From Streptomyces atratus (GTDB taxonomy: Bacteria; Actinomycetota; Actinomycetes; Streptomycetales; Streptomycetaceae), in the NCBI RefSeq assembly GCF_900119365.1, contig NZ_FPJO01000021.1, forward strand, positions 62,001 to 126,000: a stretch of 64,000 nt of DNA, given 5' to 3'. A program made the translations under genes and the position numbers. Below, piece by piece: positions 56,911 through 64,000 of the stretch (positions are counted from its first letter, which is position 1; the number at the start of each line of letters is the position of its first letter). A model generated the notes under the pieces. That model did no database searches and was not told the origin of the DNA. It saw only the letters and a program-made list of their open reading frames with translations.

Positions 56911-59493
56911 ATGACCGATCCTCAGCGCGGACGTCCGACGACCAATTCCATGCGGCGTGCCCTCAAGCGGGCCCGTGACGGTGTCGCTCTCGATGTGGCC
57001 GAGGCCGCCGTTCTGCTCCAGGCGAGGGGGGAGGACCTGACCGACCTCGCCGCCTCGGCGGCCCGGGTGCGGGACGCCGGTCTGGAAGCCGCGGGGCGCC
57101 CGGGGGTGATCACGTACTCCCGCAAGGTCTTCATTCCGCTGACCCGGCTCTGCCGCGACAAGTGCCACTACTGCACCTTCGTCACCGTGCCCGGCAAGCT
57201 GCGGAGCGCGGGGCACGGGATGTTCCTCTCGCCCGACGAGGTGCTGGACATCGCCCGCGAGGGCGCGGCCATGGGATGCAAGGAAGCACTGTTCACGCTC
57301 GGGGACCGGCCCGAGGACCGGTGGCCCGAGGCGCGGGAGTGGCTGGAGGCCGAGGGGTACGACGACACCCTCGCCTACGTACGCGCCATGGCGATCCGGG
57401 TGCTCGAAGAGACCGGGCTGCTCCCGCACCTCAACCCGGGCGTGCTGAGCTGGACCGACCTTCAGCGGCTCAAGCCCGTCGCGCCGTCCATGGGCATGAT
57501 GCTGGAGACGACGGCCACCCGTCTGTGGTCCGAGCCCGGCGGCCCGCACCACGGCTCCCCGGACAAGGAGCCGGCCGTGCGGCTGCGGGTGCTGGAGGAC
57601 GCGGGGCGCTCCAACGTCCCGTTCACCACCGGCATCCTGATCGGCATCGGCGAGTCCTACGAGGAGCGCGCCGACTCCCTCTTCGAGCTGCGCAGGACCG
57701 CCCGCGCCTACCACGGCATCCAGGAAGTCATCGTCCAGAACTTCCGCGCCAAGCCGGACACCGCGATGCGCGGCATGCCGGACGCCGAACTGGAGGAACT
57801 GGCCGCCGCCATCGCCGTGGCCCGGCACATCCTCGGCCCGTCCGCCCGCATCCAGGCCCCGCCGAACCTCGTCGACGCCGAGTACGCGCTGCTCATCGGC
57901 GCCGGGATCGACGACTGGGGCGGGGTCTCGCCGCTCACGCCGGACCATGTGAACCCCGAGCGCCCCTGGCCGCACATCGACGAACTCGCCGCGAGGACCG
58001 CCGAGTCGGGGTTCGCACTGCGTGAACGCCTCACCATCTACCCGGAGTTCATCCGGCGCGGCGAACCGTGGCTCGACCCCCGGCTCCTCCCGCACGTCCG
58101 CGCCCTCGCCGACCCGGAGACGGGACTCGCCCGCGAGGGCGCCGTCCCCGCCGGGCTGCCCTGGCAGGAGCCCGACGAGGAGTTCGGCGCCACCGGCCGC
58201 ACCGACCTGCACCGCACCATCGACACCGAGGGCCGCACCGGCGACCGCCGCGAGGACTTCGACGAGGTGTACGGGGACTGGGAGGCGCTCCGTGAGGCCG
58301 CCGCGCCCGGCATGGTCCCGTCCCGCATCGACGCCGATGTGCGCCAGGCGCTGAGCCAGGCCGCCGACGACCCGACGAAGCTCACCGACGAGCAGGCGCT
58401 CGCCCTGCTTCACGCGGACGGCCCGGCCCTCGACGAACTGTGCCGGATCGCGGACACCCTGCGCCGCGACGTGGTCGGCGACGACGTCACGTACATCGTC
58501 ACCAGGAACATCAACTTCACCAACGTCTGCTACACCGGCTGCCGGTTCTGCGCCTTCGCCCAGCGGCGCACCGACGCCGACGCGTACACCCTCTCCCTGG
58601 ACCAGGTCGCCGACCGGGCCGCACAGGCGTGGGACGTCGGGGCGGTCGAGGTCTGCATGCAGGGCGGCATCCACCCGGACCTGCCCGGCACCGCGTACTT
58701 CGACATCGCGCGGGCGGTGCGCGAGCGCGTCCCCGGCATCCATGTGCACGCCTTCTCGCCGATGGAGGTCGTCAACGGAGCCACCCGCACCGGCATGTCC
58801 ATCCGCGACTGGCTGATCGCCGCGAAGGAGGCCGGGCTCGGCTCGATCCCCGGCACGGCGGCCGAGATCCTGGACGACGAGGTCCGCTGGGTCCTCACCA
58901 AGGGCAAGCTGCCGACCGCGACCTGGCTGGAGGTCATCAGGACCGCCCACGAGGTGGGCCTGCGCTCGTCCTCGACGATGATGTACGGGCACGTCGACCA
59001 GCCCCGCCACTGGCTCGGCCACCTGCGGACCCTGGCCCGGCTCCAGCAGGAGACCGGCGGCTTCACGGAGTTCGTGACACTGCCGTTCATCCACACCAAC
59101 GCACCGGTCTACCTCGCGGGCATCGCCCGCCCCGGCCCGACCGACCGCGACAACCGGGCCGTCACCGCCATGGCCCGGCTGCTGCTCCACCCGCACATCA
59201 CCAACATCCAGACCAGCTGGGTCAAGCTCGGCACGGAGGGCGCGGCCGAAATGCTGCGCTCGGGCGCCAACGACCTGGGCGGCACCCTGATGGAGGAGAC
59301 CATCTCCCGGATGGCCGGCTCCGGTTATGGCTCGTACCGCTCCGTCCAGGACCTGGTCGCCATCGCGGAACTCGCGGGGCGCCCGGCGAAGCCGCGTACG
59401 ACGCTGTACGGGGAGGTCCCTCAGGAGCGGGTGTCGGCGGCGGCGGCGTCCGACGGGCACCTTCCGGAGCTGCTTCCCGTGCTGCCGGACTGA
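56911..59493 (+). CDS. fbiC: FO synthase (7,8-didemethyl-8-hydroxy-5-deazariboflavin synthase, CofG-CofH fusion)
   Basis: 860 residues with two radical SAM domains. CofG-like first motif C81-RDK-C85-HY-C88 and CofH-like second motif C540-YTG-C544-RF-C547, with KCHYCTF and NVCYTGCRFC, plus GGIHPDLPG and ETGGFTEFVTLPF in the second half. It joins 5-amino-6-ribitylamino-uracil and tyrosine to make FO, the chromophore of coenzyme F420 used by LLM enzymes in this window. ATG at 56911 chosen because conservation starts there. Confidence 0.95.
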   Translation: MTDPQRGRPTTNSMRRALKRARDGVALDVAEAAVLLQARGEDLTDLAASAARVRDAGLEAAGRPGVITYSRKVFIPLTRLCRDKCHYCTFVTVPGKLRSAGHGMFLSPDEVLDIAREGAAMGCKEALFTLGDRPEDRWPEAREWLEAEGYDDTLAYVRAMAIRVLEETGLLPHLNPGVLSWTDLQRLKPVAPSMGMMLETTATRLWSEPGGPHHGSPDKEPAVRLRVLEDAGRSNVPFTTGILIGIGESYEERADSLFELRRTARAYHGIQEVIVQNFRAKPDTAMRGMPDAELEELAAAIAVARHILGPSARIQAPPNLVDAEYALLIGAGIDDWGGVSPLTPDHVNPERPWPHIDELAARTAESGFALRERLTIYPEFIRRGEPWLDPRLLPHVRALADPETGLAREGAVPAGLPWQEPDEEFGATGRTDLHRTIDTEGRTGDRREDFDEVYGDWEALREAAAPGMVPSRIDADVRQALSQAADDPTKLTDEQALALLHADGPALDELCRIADTLRRDVVGDDVTYIVTRNINFTNVCYTGCRFCAFAQRRTDADAYTLSLDQVADRAAQAWDVGAVEVCMQGGIHPDLPGTAYFDIARAVRERVPGIHVHAFSPMEVVNGATRTGMSIRDWLIAAKEAGLGSIPGTAAEILDDEVRWVLTKGKLPTATWLEVIRTAHEVGLRSSSTMMYGHVDQPRHWLGHLRTLARLQQETGGFTEFVTLPFIHTNAPVYLAGIARPGPTDRDNRAVTAMARLLLHPHITNIQTSWVKLGTEGAAEMLRSGANDLGGTLMEETISRMAGSGYGSYRSVQDLVAIAELAGRPAKPRTTLYGEVPQERVSAAAASDGHLPELLPVLPD

Positions 59494-59610
59494 GGCGGCT
59501 CAGGAGGCGGGGCGTCCGGTCCGGGAGAGGTGTCCGGGCCGGACGGGGGCAGGAGTCCGTCGTGCGGACGCCGGGCCCGGACCACGCGGCGGCGGTCGTC
59601 GCCAGCTCGG

Positions 59611-60255
59611 CTACTTGCGCCAGAACAGGTGGTGCGTCACGCCGCTCGCGCTGGGCACGACATCCAGGTGGAAACGGTCGAGCAGCTCGTCGGGCGACTT
59701 CCACAGCCGTGACCCGGAGCCCAGCTCCACCGGAGAGACCGCCACATGCAGGGTGTCGACGAGGTCGGCGTCGAGGAACTCCCGGATGGTGGTGGCCCCG
59801 CCGCCGAGCCGGACGTCCTTGCCCTGCGCCGCTTCCCGCGCCTGTTCGAGGACCGTGGCCGGGTCGGCGTCGACGAAGTGGAACGTGGTGTCGGAGAGCG
59901 TGAACGAAGGGCGCTCGTGGTGGGTCATCACGAACACCGGGGTACGGAACGGGGGCTCGTCGCCCCACCAGCCGCGCCAGTCGAGGTTCTCCCAGGGACC
60001 GCGCTGGGGCCCGAACTTGCCGCGGCCCATGATCTCGGCGCCGATATTGCGTGCGTAGTCCCGCGTGAGGTAATCGTCCAGACCGCGGCTGCCACCGGGG
60101 TCGGTACGCATGGGCCAGCTCGCCGTGGCCCCGGCCCAGGAGAACAACGCCCCGGGATCGGCGTCGCCGAACGGCCGTTCCAGGCTCGGGTTCTCGCCGG
60201 CGCCGAATCCGTCGCTCGAAACGTTGAAGTTCTGGACTCTGAGCAGCTGAGTCAC
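59611..60255 (-). CDS. RibD C-terminal/dihydrofolate-reductase-like oxidoreductase
   Basis: 214 residues. VQNFNVSSDGFGAGENPSLERPFGD, EIMGRGKFGPQRGPW, PVFVMTHHERPSFTLSDTTFHFV and LGGGATTIREFLDADLVDTLHVAVSPVELGSGSRLW fit the RibD_C/DHFR-like family of small NADPH reductases. GTG at 60255 with AGGAGGAAACAC. Monocistronic. Substrate unknown. Confidence 0.87.
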   Translation of the reverse strand: MTQLLRVQNFNVSSDGFGAGENPSLERPFGDADPGALFSWAGATASWPMRTDPGGSRGLDDYLTRDYARNIGAEIMGRGKFGPQRGPWENLDWRGWWGDEPPFRTPVFVMTHHERPSFTLSDTTFHFVDADPATVLEQAREAAQGKDVRLGGGATTIREFLDADLVDTLHVAVSPVELGSGSRLWKSPDELLDRFHLDVVPSASGVTHHLFWRK

Positions 60256-60463
60256 GTGTTTCCTCCTGTGCTTGTCAGTACAGGGAGAGACTCCCAGGGC
60301 CCCGCAAACTCATCGCCGAAACCCGCCAGTATTTTTCTGTCGGCCAACTGCGCACATACCCACGCGTACCCGATTCCGAGGCCTCTACCGACGGTTCCCG
60401 TTCGATTACAGTGCTGCGCAGTCGCAGGCGGGCCGGATCTCGGACCGACGGGGGAGGGGCACG

Positions 60464-61579
60464 GTGAGCACAGGGACCACGGCTGTGTGGGGCCGGGCCG
60501 AGCAGCAGGACTTCCGCAGCCGGGTGCGCGGCGCACTGCTGGGCGGGGCCATCGGCGACACGCTCGGCGCAGGGGTCGACGGGCTCACGCTCGAAGAGAT
60601 CCGGGCGGCCCACGGCGCCGACGCCCTGACCGACCTGGTCCCCGTGCACGGCGGACGCGGCACCGTCACCGCCCTCACCCAGCTCACCCTCTTCACCGTC
60701 GACGGGCTGATACGCGCCCAGGTCCGCCGCGACACCGGGGCCTGGCACCCGCCCACCGATGTGCACCGGGCCCATCGGCGGTGGGCGGCCACCCAGCACG
60801 ACTGGGGGCCCGACGAACGCCGCGAGGACAACGGCTGGCTCGCCCAGCAGGAGTGGCTGTACGCCCGCCGGGGCCCGACCCGGGAATGCCTGACCGGATT
60901 CGGCGACGCCACCATGGGCACCCTCGACAAGCCCAAGAACCCCCAGGCGTGCGACTCGGCGGCCCTCACCCGGTCCGTGCCGTTCGGGCTGCTCGTCGGC
61001 TGGGAGCCCCAGCTCGTCCTCCAGCTCGCCGTCGAGTGCGCGGCCCAGACCCACGGCCACCCCGCCGCGCTGCTCTCCGCGGGCGCCCTCGCCGTCATGG
61101 TGCACGGCCTGACCCGGGGCGAGACCCTGGACGGCTCCGTACAGCACGCGCTGGGCCTGCTCGCCGAGCGCCCGGGGCACGAACCGGTCACCGAGGCGCT
61201 GAAGCAGGCCCTCGGCACCGTGAGCCAGGGCATCCCGGGGCCCGCCCTGATCGAGTCGCTGGGGACCACGGACGCCGCGGAGGAGGTCCTCGCCGTCGCC
61301 GTGTACTGCGCGCTGGTCGGCGAGGACATACGGCACGGGCTGCGGCTGGCCGTCAACCACGGCGGGCCCTCCGCGGCCACCGGGGCGCTGTGCGGGGCGC
61401 TGCTGGGCGCACTGCACGGCGAGACCGCGCTGCCGCCCGCCTGGCTCACCGAACTGGAGGGCAGGGCAACGGTGTTGGAGCTGGCGGACGACTTCGCCAT
61501 GGAGATGACGCAGGGGCCGGCCCTGCACAGCCCGTCCGCCGCCGCACCGGGCTGGCTGGCCCGCTACCCGCGCGCCTGA
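60464..61579 (+). CDS. ADP-ribosylglycohydrolase-like protein with lost active site
   Basis: 371 residues with the all-helical DraG/ADPRH scaffold: GALLGGAIGDTLGAGVDGLTLEEI at the start, RSVPFGLLVG in the middle, NHGGPSAATGALCGALLGALHG at residues 298-319. In active members the metal ligands are T-D-D-T-Q and HGG-D-S-D-ST. Here they read T-A70-L71-T-Q and HGG-P302-S-A304-A305-T, so the binuclear Mg site cannot form and ADP-ribose removal is unlikely. GTG at 60464 with GGGGGAGGGG. Likely a pseudoenzyme (sensor or scaffold). Confidence 0.85.
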   Translation: MSTGTTAVWGRAEQQDFRSRVRGALLGGAIGDTLGAGVDGLTLEEIRAAHGADALTDLVPVHGGRGTVTALTQLTLFTVDGLIRAQVRRDTGAWHPPTDVHRAHRRWAATQHDWGPDERREDNGWLAQQEWLYARRGPTRECLTGFGDATMGTLDKPKNPQACDSAALTRSVPFGLLVGWEPQLVLQLAVECAAQTHGHPAALLSAGALAVMVHGLTRGETLDGSVQHALGLLAERPGHEPVTEALKQALGTVSQGIPGPALIESLGTTDAAEEVLAVAVYCALVGEDIRHGLRLAVNHGGPSAATGALCGALLGALHGETALPPAWLTELEGRATVLELADDFAMEMTQGPALHSPSAAAPGWLARYPRA

Positions 61580-61613
61580 GCCGGGGTACGGGCGCCGCCG
61601 TACACGCCGGGCG

Positions 61614-63185
61614 TCAGTCCTTCATGTGCTCCGTGACCGCCGCGTCCCCCGGACCGGCCTGAGCCGGCACCGTCGCCCCGGCCGCCGCGCCGTCGCCGTC
61701 CGAGTTGATCTGCTCGATGACCGCGTCGCGCTCCGGGGTGTCCTCGGGCCTGATGAAGCCGATCACGATGTAGAGGACCAACGAGATCGCCAGCGGCAGG
61801 GCCACCTGGTACTGGAGCGCGACGTCGGTCTTCGCCGAGCCGTCGAAGTCGTAGTTGGTGAAGTAGAACGCCAGCAGCCCCGCCGCCCAGCTGACGAGCG
61901 CCGCCGTCGGACCCGACCTGCGGAAGCCGCGCAGCAGACCGAGCATGAACGGGATCGCGATCGGCCCCATCAGACCGGCGACCCACTTGATGACGACGGA
62001 GATGATGTCCTTGAACGTCGGCGAGTCGATCTGGGTGGCGAGCGCCATCGACAGACCGAGGAAGCCCAGCGTGGACAGCCGCGCCGCCAGCAGCCCGGCC
62101 CGGCTTCCCCAGTCGCGCGCCGACTTGGAGAGGACCGGGGCGATGTCCCGGGTGAAGACCGCCGAGATGGCGTTGGCGTCCGAGGAGCACATGGCCATCG
62201 TGTGCGAGAAGAAACCGACGACGACCAGGCCCAACAGGCCGTGCGGCAGCAGCTGTTCGGTCATCAGGGCGTAACTGTCCGAGGCGTCCGGCTTCTGCGC
62301 GTGGACCAGCAGCGGGGCGCACCACATCGGGAAGAACAGGACCGTGGGCCAGACCAGCCACAGCACGGCGGAGAGCCGGGCCGAACGCTTCGCGGCGGCG
62401 GCGGAGTCCGTGGCCATGTAGCGCTGGGCCTGGTTCCACATGCCGCCGTTGTACTCGAAGGTCTTGATGAAGAGATAGGCCAGCAGGAAGGTCACGGTGT
62501 ACGGACCGGCCGTCGGGTCGGTGTGACCCTCGGGCAGCTTGTCCCAGACGGTCCACAGGGTGCTGACACCGTCGAGCTCGCTCATGGCGGTGACGAGCAT
62601 CGCGACACCGGCGAGGAGCTGGATGACGAACTGGCCCAGCTCCGTCAGCGCGTCCGCCCACAGACCGCCGACCGTGCAGTAGACGGCGGTGATGCAGCCG
62701 GTGATGAAGATGCCCTGGGTGATCGAGATGCCCGTGAAGACGGACAGAAGGGTGGCGATGGCCGCCCACTTGGCGCCGACGTCCACGATCTTCAGCAGCA
62801 GCCCGGACCAGGCGAGCGCCTGCTGTGTCGGGATGTTGTAGCGGTTCTTCAGGTATTCGAGCGGCGAGGCGACATGCAGGCGCGAGCGCAGCCGGTTGAG
62901 CCGGGGAGCGAAGAGCTGGGCGCCGATGCCGATGCCGATGGCGATCGGCAGCGACCAGGTGACGAAGGAGGTGACGCCGTACTGGTACGCGATGCCCGCG
63001 TATCCGGTGAACATCACCGCGCTGTAGCCGGACATGTGGTGCGAGATTCCGGAGAGCCACCACGGCATCCTGCCGCCCGCCGTGAAGAAGTCACTGACGT
63101 TGTCCACGCGCTTGTGGGACCAGATCCCGATCGCGATCATCACGCCGAAGTAGCCGATGAGCACGACCCAGTCGAGACTGTTCAT
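61614..63185 (-). CDS. Sodium:solute symporter (SSS family)
   Basis: 523 residues, about 13 helices. DFFTAGGRMPWWLSGISHHMSGYSAVMFTGYAGIAYQYG (helix 1, family mark GG-x-x-x-WW), GGLWADALTELGQFVIQL (helix 5) and FSHTMAMCSSDANAISAVFTRDI (Na+ site helix 8, SSxxNA). Acidic C-terminal tail. ATG with AGGAGGGGGCAC. Carries an unknown organic solute with Na+, e.g. acetate, proline, sugar or pantothenate. Confidence 0.9.
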   Translation of the reverse strand: MNSLDWVVLIGYFGVMIAIGIWSHKRVDNVSDFFTAGGRMPWWLSGISHHMSGYSAVMFTGYAGIAYQYGVTSFVTWSLPIAIGIGIGAQLFAPRLNRLRSRLHVASPLEYLKNRYNIPTQQALAWSGLLLKIVDVGAKWAAIATLLSVFTGISITQGIFITGCITAVYCTVGGLWADALTELGQFVIQLLAGVAMLVTAMSELDGVSTLWTVWDKLPEGHTDPTAGPYTVTFLLAYLFIKTFEYNGGMWNQAQRYMATDSAAAAKRSARLSAVLWLVWPTVLFFPMWCAPLLVHAQKPDASDSYALMTEQLLPHGLLGLVVVGFFSHTMAMCSSDANAISAVFTRDIAPVLSKSARDWGSRAGLLAARLSTLGFLGLSMALATQIDSPTFKDIISVVIKWVAGLMGPIAIPFMLGLLRGFRRSGPTAALVSWAAGLLAFYFTNYDFDGSAKTDVALQYQVALPLAISLVLYIVIGFIRPEDTPERDAVIEQINSDGDGAAAGATVPAQAGPGDAAVTEHMKD

Positions 63186-63578
63186 GTGCCCCCTCCTGGG
63201 GTCCGCCTTGTGAACGGGGTGCGCGCTTCGTCAGTACGGCCGTTCAGCGGGGCCCCGTGCGGGAGCGGGGACATCGGGGATTGAACCGTCTGCCCGGTAC
63301 CGGGGTCAAGGTTCTCGTGGTCAGGGATGTGAACACAGATCAGCAAGTCGAACGATTTTGCTTTCTCTTGACTTGCGTGGTCGTTGTCGTCGACGTGACG
63401 GCGGACACACGATGAGCGGGCACTTCGTCAGGCTGTGCGGAGACCGAGAGAACTCCGACGAACCCCGAAGAATGCCCAAGAGCGCCGCAGAGCACAGAAA
63501 ACCGCACGGGATGCGGGTCCCGTGCGGCGGAGAAGTCCTGTGCGGCGGAGAGGGAGGCTCTATCGCAGGAGGCGGGTC
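63186..63578. promoter_or_regulatory. Promoter region of the symporter with two dyads
   Basis: No gene seen. Contains GCAAGTC (63343-63349) paired with GACTTGC (63370-63376) in an A/T-rich patch, and CCGCACGGGA-TGCGGG-TCCCGTGCGG at 63502-63527, a 10-base-arm hairpin. The first is a candidate operator for the minus-strand symporter. Confidence 0.45.
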
Positions 63579-63744
63579 TAAGGGCTGTCCCGTAATCCCT
63601 GGCGGGCGTGCGACGACAGCCACGGCACCTCGCCGCGTTGTCGGAGCGCCCGAATACATCCAGTATTCGGGCGTCCCTCCGCCTTGCGATGCACCGCGTC
63701 TGACGCCGCACGCTGATCCACCAGGGATTACGGGACAGCCCTTA
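63579..63744. mobile_element. MITE-like element with perfect 24-base terminal inverted repeats
   Basis: Terminal arms 63579-63602 and 63721-63744 (starting TAAGGGCTGTCCCGTAATCC) are exact inverted copies. The interior carries a hairpin CGCCCGAATAC-ATCCA-GTATTCGGGCG (63649-63673) and further partly palindromic sequence. No transposase. The outer base C/G also matches, so the 166-base unit can form one long stem. Similar strings are known to recur in Streptomyces genomes (recalled). Confidence 0.75.
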
Positions 63745-64000
63745 GCGCATCAGCTCGCCCGCGTTGACCAGGAGCGACTGCCCGGTGATCGCGCGCGCCC
63801 GGTCCGAGGCCAGGAACGCGGCGGCCTCGGCGACATCACCGTCGGTGGCCGGCTCCGGGAGTGCCATGCGTTCGGTGAGCCTGCCCAGCACCTCGGCCTC
63901 CGGCACCCCCTCGCTGTCCGCCGTGAACCGTACGTACGCCTGCACCGGCGGCCCCCACATCCAGCCCGGCAGCACGGTGTTGACCCTGATCCGGTGCGGG
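63742..64000 (-). CDS. Short-chain dehydrogenase, C-terminal part (partial)
   Basis: The gene enters from the right edge. HRIRVNTVLPGWMWGPPVQAY and DGDVAEAAAFLASDRARAITGQSLLVNAGELMR are the last third of a short-chain dehydrogenase/reductase. The stop TAA is formed by the terminal bases of the MITE-like element (63742-63744), so the element lies flush against the reading frame. Confidence 0.88.
   Translation of the reverse strand, partial: PHRIRVNTVLPGWMWGPPVQAYVRFTADSEGVPEAEVLGRLTERMALPEPATDGDVAEAAAFLASDRARAITGQSLLVNAGELMR

Overview
The window is a piece of actinobacterial chromosome, almost certainly Streptomyces. It has very high GC, many GTG starts, 4-base stop/start overlaps, the late futalosine menaquinone genes in the SCO4490-4494 order known from S. 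coelicolor, an F420-type economy (fbiC plus several luciferase-like oxidoreductases), a DUF397/Scr1-type regulator/ATPase triad and a TTA (bldA-type) codon in a micro-gene. No tRNA, rRNA or CRISPR array was seen. All names come from reading motifs and recalling families; no search was run.

Layout. 1-3.2 kb: end of a P-loop ATPase operon, a cytosine-deaminase-like enzyme and a small PLDc_N membrane protein, all on the minus strand. 3.3-11.0 kb: a probable genomic island between the PLDc_N gene and the menaquinone genes. It opens with a frameshifted IS607-type serine recombinase remnant, then an HTH/TPR regulator divergent from a tight operon: DUF6415-like protein, 22-codon ORF, RpiB-like isomerase, DegT/StrS aminotransferase, B12-type radical SAM enzyme, nucleoside phosphorylase and family 2 glycosyltransferase. 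This is the best candidate for an undescribed pathway, possibly a nucleoside-like or amino-sugar metabolite. 11.1-18.1 kb: menaquinone block (mqnL, mqnP, mqnM, Lrp/AsnC regulator, mqnE) with a lipoprotein, a rhomboid protease and an unlisted 44-residue ORF. 18.2-24.6 kb: GNAT, DUF4229, a DAACS symporter behind a Cys-rich leader peptide, TetR, broken thiolase/MaoC remnants, an APH-like kinase and an isocitrate-lyase-superfamily enzyme. 24.7-31.7 kb: a secreted acidic protein, then a cluster of two LLM oxidoreductases, an SDR, a D-aminoacylase-type amidohydrolase and an aldehyde dehydrogenase. Shared TGACG-N3-CGTCA operators lie at two promoters of this cluster, which ends in a strong terminator. 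32-38 kb: APC permease, macrolide-type glycosyltransferase behind a 9-codon ORF, a stand-alone LigD-type phosphoesterase with an HhH nuclease, and a TetR/EamA exporter pair with a perfect operator. 38.1-41.5 kb: two divergent unknown membrane proteins beside a truncated CehA/McbA-type metallohydrolase. 41.7-49.8 kb: LLM enzyme, class B penicillin-binding protein and three secreted proteins. 49.8-56.8 kb: HAD phosphatase, HTH protein, DUF397 with a triplicated motif, Scr1-type regulator, anti-sigma-type ATPase, TTA-containing micro-gene, phosphotransferase, VOC/TipA-like MerR pair and DUF6191. 56.9-64 kb: fbiC, RibD/DHFR-like reductase, a probable catalytically dead ADP-ribosylglycohydrolase, SSS transporter, a MITE-like palindrome and a partial SDR.

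How the parts connect: the mqn genes make menaquinone from aminofutalosine. FbiC makes the deazaflavin FO for F420, which the LLM enzymes may use. Most other loci are accessory, separately regulated cassettes.
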